Shown here: one piece after another, positions 5,134 to 6,368 of the stretch | Numbering within the stretch: the stretch's first letter is position 1 | How the letters are laid out: each line of letters opens with the position of its first letter | Source: Intrasporangiaceae bacterium | GTDB lineage: Bacteria; Actinomycetota; Actinomycetes; Actinomycetales; Dermatophilaceae | Direction: 5' to 3' | DNA length: 6,368 nucleotides | Assembly: GCA_012518475.1 (NCBI GenBank) | Contig: JAAYSB010000366.1 | Coordinates: 1 to 6,368 of the forward strand | Notes under the pieces: model-generated | Seen by the model: only the letters and a program-made list of their open reading frames with translations | What the model was told of the DNA's origin: nothing | The model's database searches: none | Program-made: the position numbers and the translations under genes

Positions 5134-5862
5134 ATGCACGTCACCCCCCGCGCCCTCCGCGCTGGCATAGTCCTCCTGGTGGCGACGGCTGTCCTCGGGT
5201 CCGCGCATTTCGTCAGGTTTGCCCGCCGCGGCTGGTTCGCCGATCTGCCCGGCGGTTCCGCCGCCTGGTTCGACCTCAACGAAGAGTACTCGTTCGGAGC
5301 CTGGTTCAGTGTCGTCGTCCTCGCTCTAGTCGCCGCCGCTGCTGCGATAGCCGCTATGGCTGAGACCGGGCGACGCCGAGTTGCGTGGGGCACTCTGGCC
5401 TTCCTTGTGTGCCTGCTGAGCATCGACGACAAGATCATGGTTCACGAGCGCCTGCCCGAGCTCTTCGGGATCGAGCGGCAGACGATGGCTACCCACGAGT
5501 GGTTGCTCCCAGGTCTCATCATCGGCGGAATAGGCGTTGCCGTTCTCTGGTACCTCGTCCAGGCACTTGACCGCCCCGTAAAGTGGGGCCTCCTCTGTGG
5601 GCTTGTCGTGTTCGCGTTCGGCGCGATTGTCGTCGAGGGATTCACAGGCGCCTTGACGCGCCAGCTGTCGCCTGAGTGGGCTCGTGCCGCCATGCCGCAC
5701 TGGGTCCTGCTTGAAGAGGTGCTCGAGAATGTTGGGTCGATCATCGCGCTCGTCACGATCTTCAATCACCTGGACCGGACGGGCGTCCTGGCGTTCGCTC
5801 CGCGCGCAACTGACCCATCAACTCGGAAGGATCAGCCTCCACGGAACGAGGCAGCACTCTAA
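5134..5862 (+). CDS. Multi-pass membrane protein of unknown function with acidic residues in its helices
   Basis: A 242-residue protein with about six hydrophobic segments: roughly 10-27, 55-76, 84-97, 124-142, 151-170 and 196-210. Acidic and histidine residues sit at helix ends or within helices: FDLNEEYSFGAWFS (46-59), LLSIDDKIMVHERL (94-107), THEW (120-123), a lone Glu168 in AIVVEGFTG, and WVLLEEVLENVGSII (190-204). The layout resembles, from memory, a widespread uncharacterised family with S-x-D-E/D...HE and LEE-x-LE motifs; no function is established. The spacing suggests a metal- or proton-binding site in the membrane, which is inference. The end is hydrophilic (about 223-242). The start at 5134 is chosen for the signal-anchor-like N-terminus and the -10 box; 5080 and 5110 are alternatives, and none has a ribosome site. 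Codon use is looser than in its neighbours (ATA, CTA, AGG, TTT present), hinting at low expression or acquisition. Confidence 0.8.
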   Translation: MHVTPRALRAGIVLLVATAVLGSAHFVRFARRGWFADLPGGSAAWFDLNEEYSFGAWFSVVVLALVAAAAAIAAMAETGRRRVAWGTLAFLVCLLSIDDKIMVHERLPELFGIERQTMATHEWLLPGLIIGGIGVAVLWYLVQALDRPVKWGLLCGLVVFAFGAIVVEGFTGALTRQLSPEWARAAMPHWVLLEEVLENVGSIIALVTIFNHLDRTGVLAFAPRATDPSTRKDQPPRNEAAL

Positions 5863-5869
5863 TGACGGC

Positions 5870-6368
5870 TCAATTGGCTGTCGGCGTGGTCACCTCCGAA
5901 GGCCTCGCCGCGGATAGATCGTAGATCGTTCGCCCGGCAGCGATGCCCTTGCGCTCGAACCCGTCCGTCGGCCGCCACGCGGGGCGGTCCCCGATGACGA
6001 CGTCCCAGCCGCCGTGGGCCTCCAGTGCCGAGAGGGTATGCGTGGCGTAGAGCTCCTGGTCGGTCGCCACCCGCAGCACTCCCCCGGGAGCGAGCCGGGA
6101 GGAGATGAGCTCGAGAGTGAACGGACTGACGAACCTCCGCTTGGCGTGGCGGTCCTTCGGCCAGGGGTCGGGGAAGAACAGGTGCACCGCGTGCAGCGAC
6201 CCGGGATGGACGCGATCTCTCAGGACGAAGACGGCGTCTCCGAGGGCGACCTTGAGATTGTCGACGCCTGCGTCATGGGCCGCAGCCATCATCCGGGCGA
6301 TGCCGGGCGTGTGGACGTCGACGGCGAGGAGGTCGTGGTCGGGATGGGCCTGGCAGTAGGCGATCGCC
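5870..6368 (-). CDS. trmB: tRNA (guanine-N7-)-methyltransferase TrmB, 3' part of gene
   Basis: The C-terminal 165 or so residues of TrmB, which uses S-adenosylmethionine to methylate G46 in the tRNA variable loop to m7G. The open frame continues to the window edge, so the true start lies beyond 6368; the ATG pair near 6290 is internal. Visible motifs in order: LLAVDVHTPGIARM, which matches the family's G-x-E-x-H-x-P-G segment with Asp in place of Glu; DNLKVALGDA; HLFFPDPWPKDRHAKRRF, the diagnostic TrmB signature; LAPGGVLRVATDQELYATH, matching the TD-x-E-x-YA motif; and the end TDGFERKGIAAGRTIYDLSA, equivalent to T-x-(F/Y)E-x-(K/R)G...G...I-x-DL. All substrate-binding motifs in this part are intact. 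It is convergent with the membrane-protein gene, with only 7 nt between the two stops. It lies near two tRNA genes, but not in one operon with them. Confidence 0.95.
   Translation of the reverse strand, partial: AIAYCQAHPDHDLLAVDVHTPGIARMMAAAHDAGVDNLKVALGDAVFVLRDRVHPGSLHAVHLFFPDPWPKDRHAKRRFVSPFTLELISSRLAPGGVLRVATDQELYATHTLSALEAHGGWDVVIGDRPAWRPTDGFERKGIAAGRTIYDLSAARPSEVTTPTAN

Noticed and set aside
4974..5930. Integrated element at tRNA-Pro
   Set aside because: I found no copy of the tRNA 3' end downstream, no integrase and no flanking repeats up to trmB.
5908..5930. Repeated AGATCG units near the trmB end
   Set aside because: Two short copies explained by the coding sequence; GATC arms are self-complementary by nature and the pattern does not extend.
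1..6368. CRISPR array, insertion sequence, prophage or toxin-antitoxin pair
   Set aside because: No spaced repeats, transposase motifs, terminal inverted repeats or small paired genes were seen on either strand.

Overview
The window is chromosomal DNA of a high-GC Gram-positive bacterium, most likely an actinobacterium. Three things suggest this: very strong G/C bias at third codon positions, a tandem pair of different ClpP subunits downstream of trigger factor, and GTG/TTG starts with AGGAG-type ribosome sites. I cannot place it below that level with confidence; Micrococcales is a guess.

Layout, left to right: (i) the last codons of a possible plus-strand gene, 1-21; (ii) a minus-strand gene (57-719) for an exported, membrane- or wall-anchored protein with a TIMP/NTR-like Cys-x-Cys domain; (iii) a perfect 15-bp hairpin (742-775), probably the end of the clp transcript; (iv) clpP2 (793-1446) and clpP1 (1464-2084), both minus and both with intact Ser-His-Asp triads; (v) a 100-bp gap that may hold the clp promoter; (vi) a 12-helix YbjJ-like MFS transporter (2185-3411, minus), starting directly at the stop of (vii) trigger factor tig (3412-4737, minus); (viii) tRNA-Gly(UCC) on the minus strand and tRNA-Pro(UGG) on the plus strand, divergent around one apparently symmetric promoter; (ix) a plus-strand gene (5134-5862) for an unrecognised multi-helix membrane protein with conserved-looking acidic residues in its helices; (x) the C-terminal part of trmB, tRNA (guanine-N7) methyltransferase, convergent with it and running off the right edge.

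The core is a protein-quality-control cluster. Trigger factor meets nascent chains at the ribosome, and ClpP1P2 is the proteolytic chamber that destroys proteins fed by Clp ATPases. The usual clpX partner does not follow clpP2 here, and a transporter separates tig from clpP1. tRNA genes and trmB add a translation and tRNA-modification theme.

Nothing here is clearly a new multi-gene system. The most interesting points are the symmetric bidirectional tRNA promoter, the terminator-like hairpin inside the first codons of the MFS gene, the possibly leaderless membrane protein with buried carboxylates, and the TIMP-like protein ending in a variant sortase-type signal.
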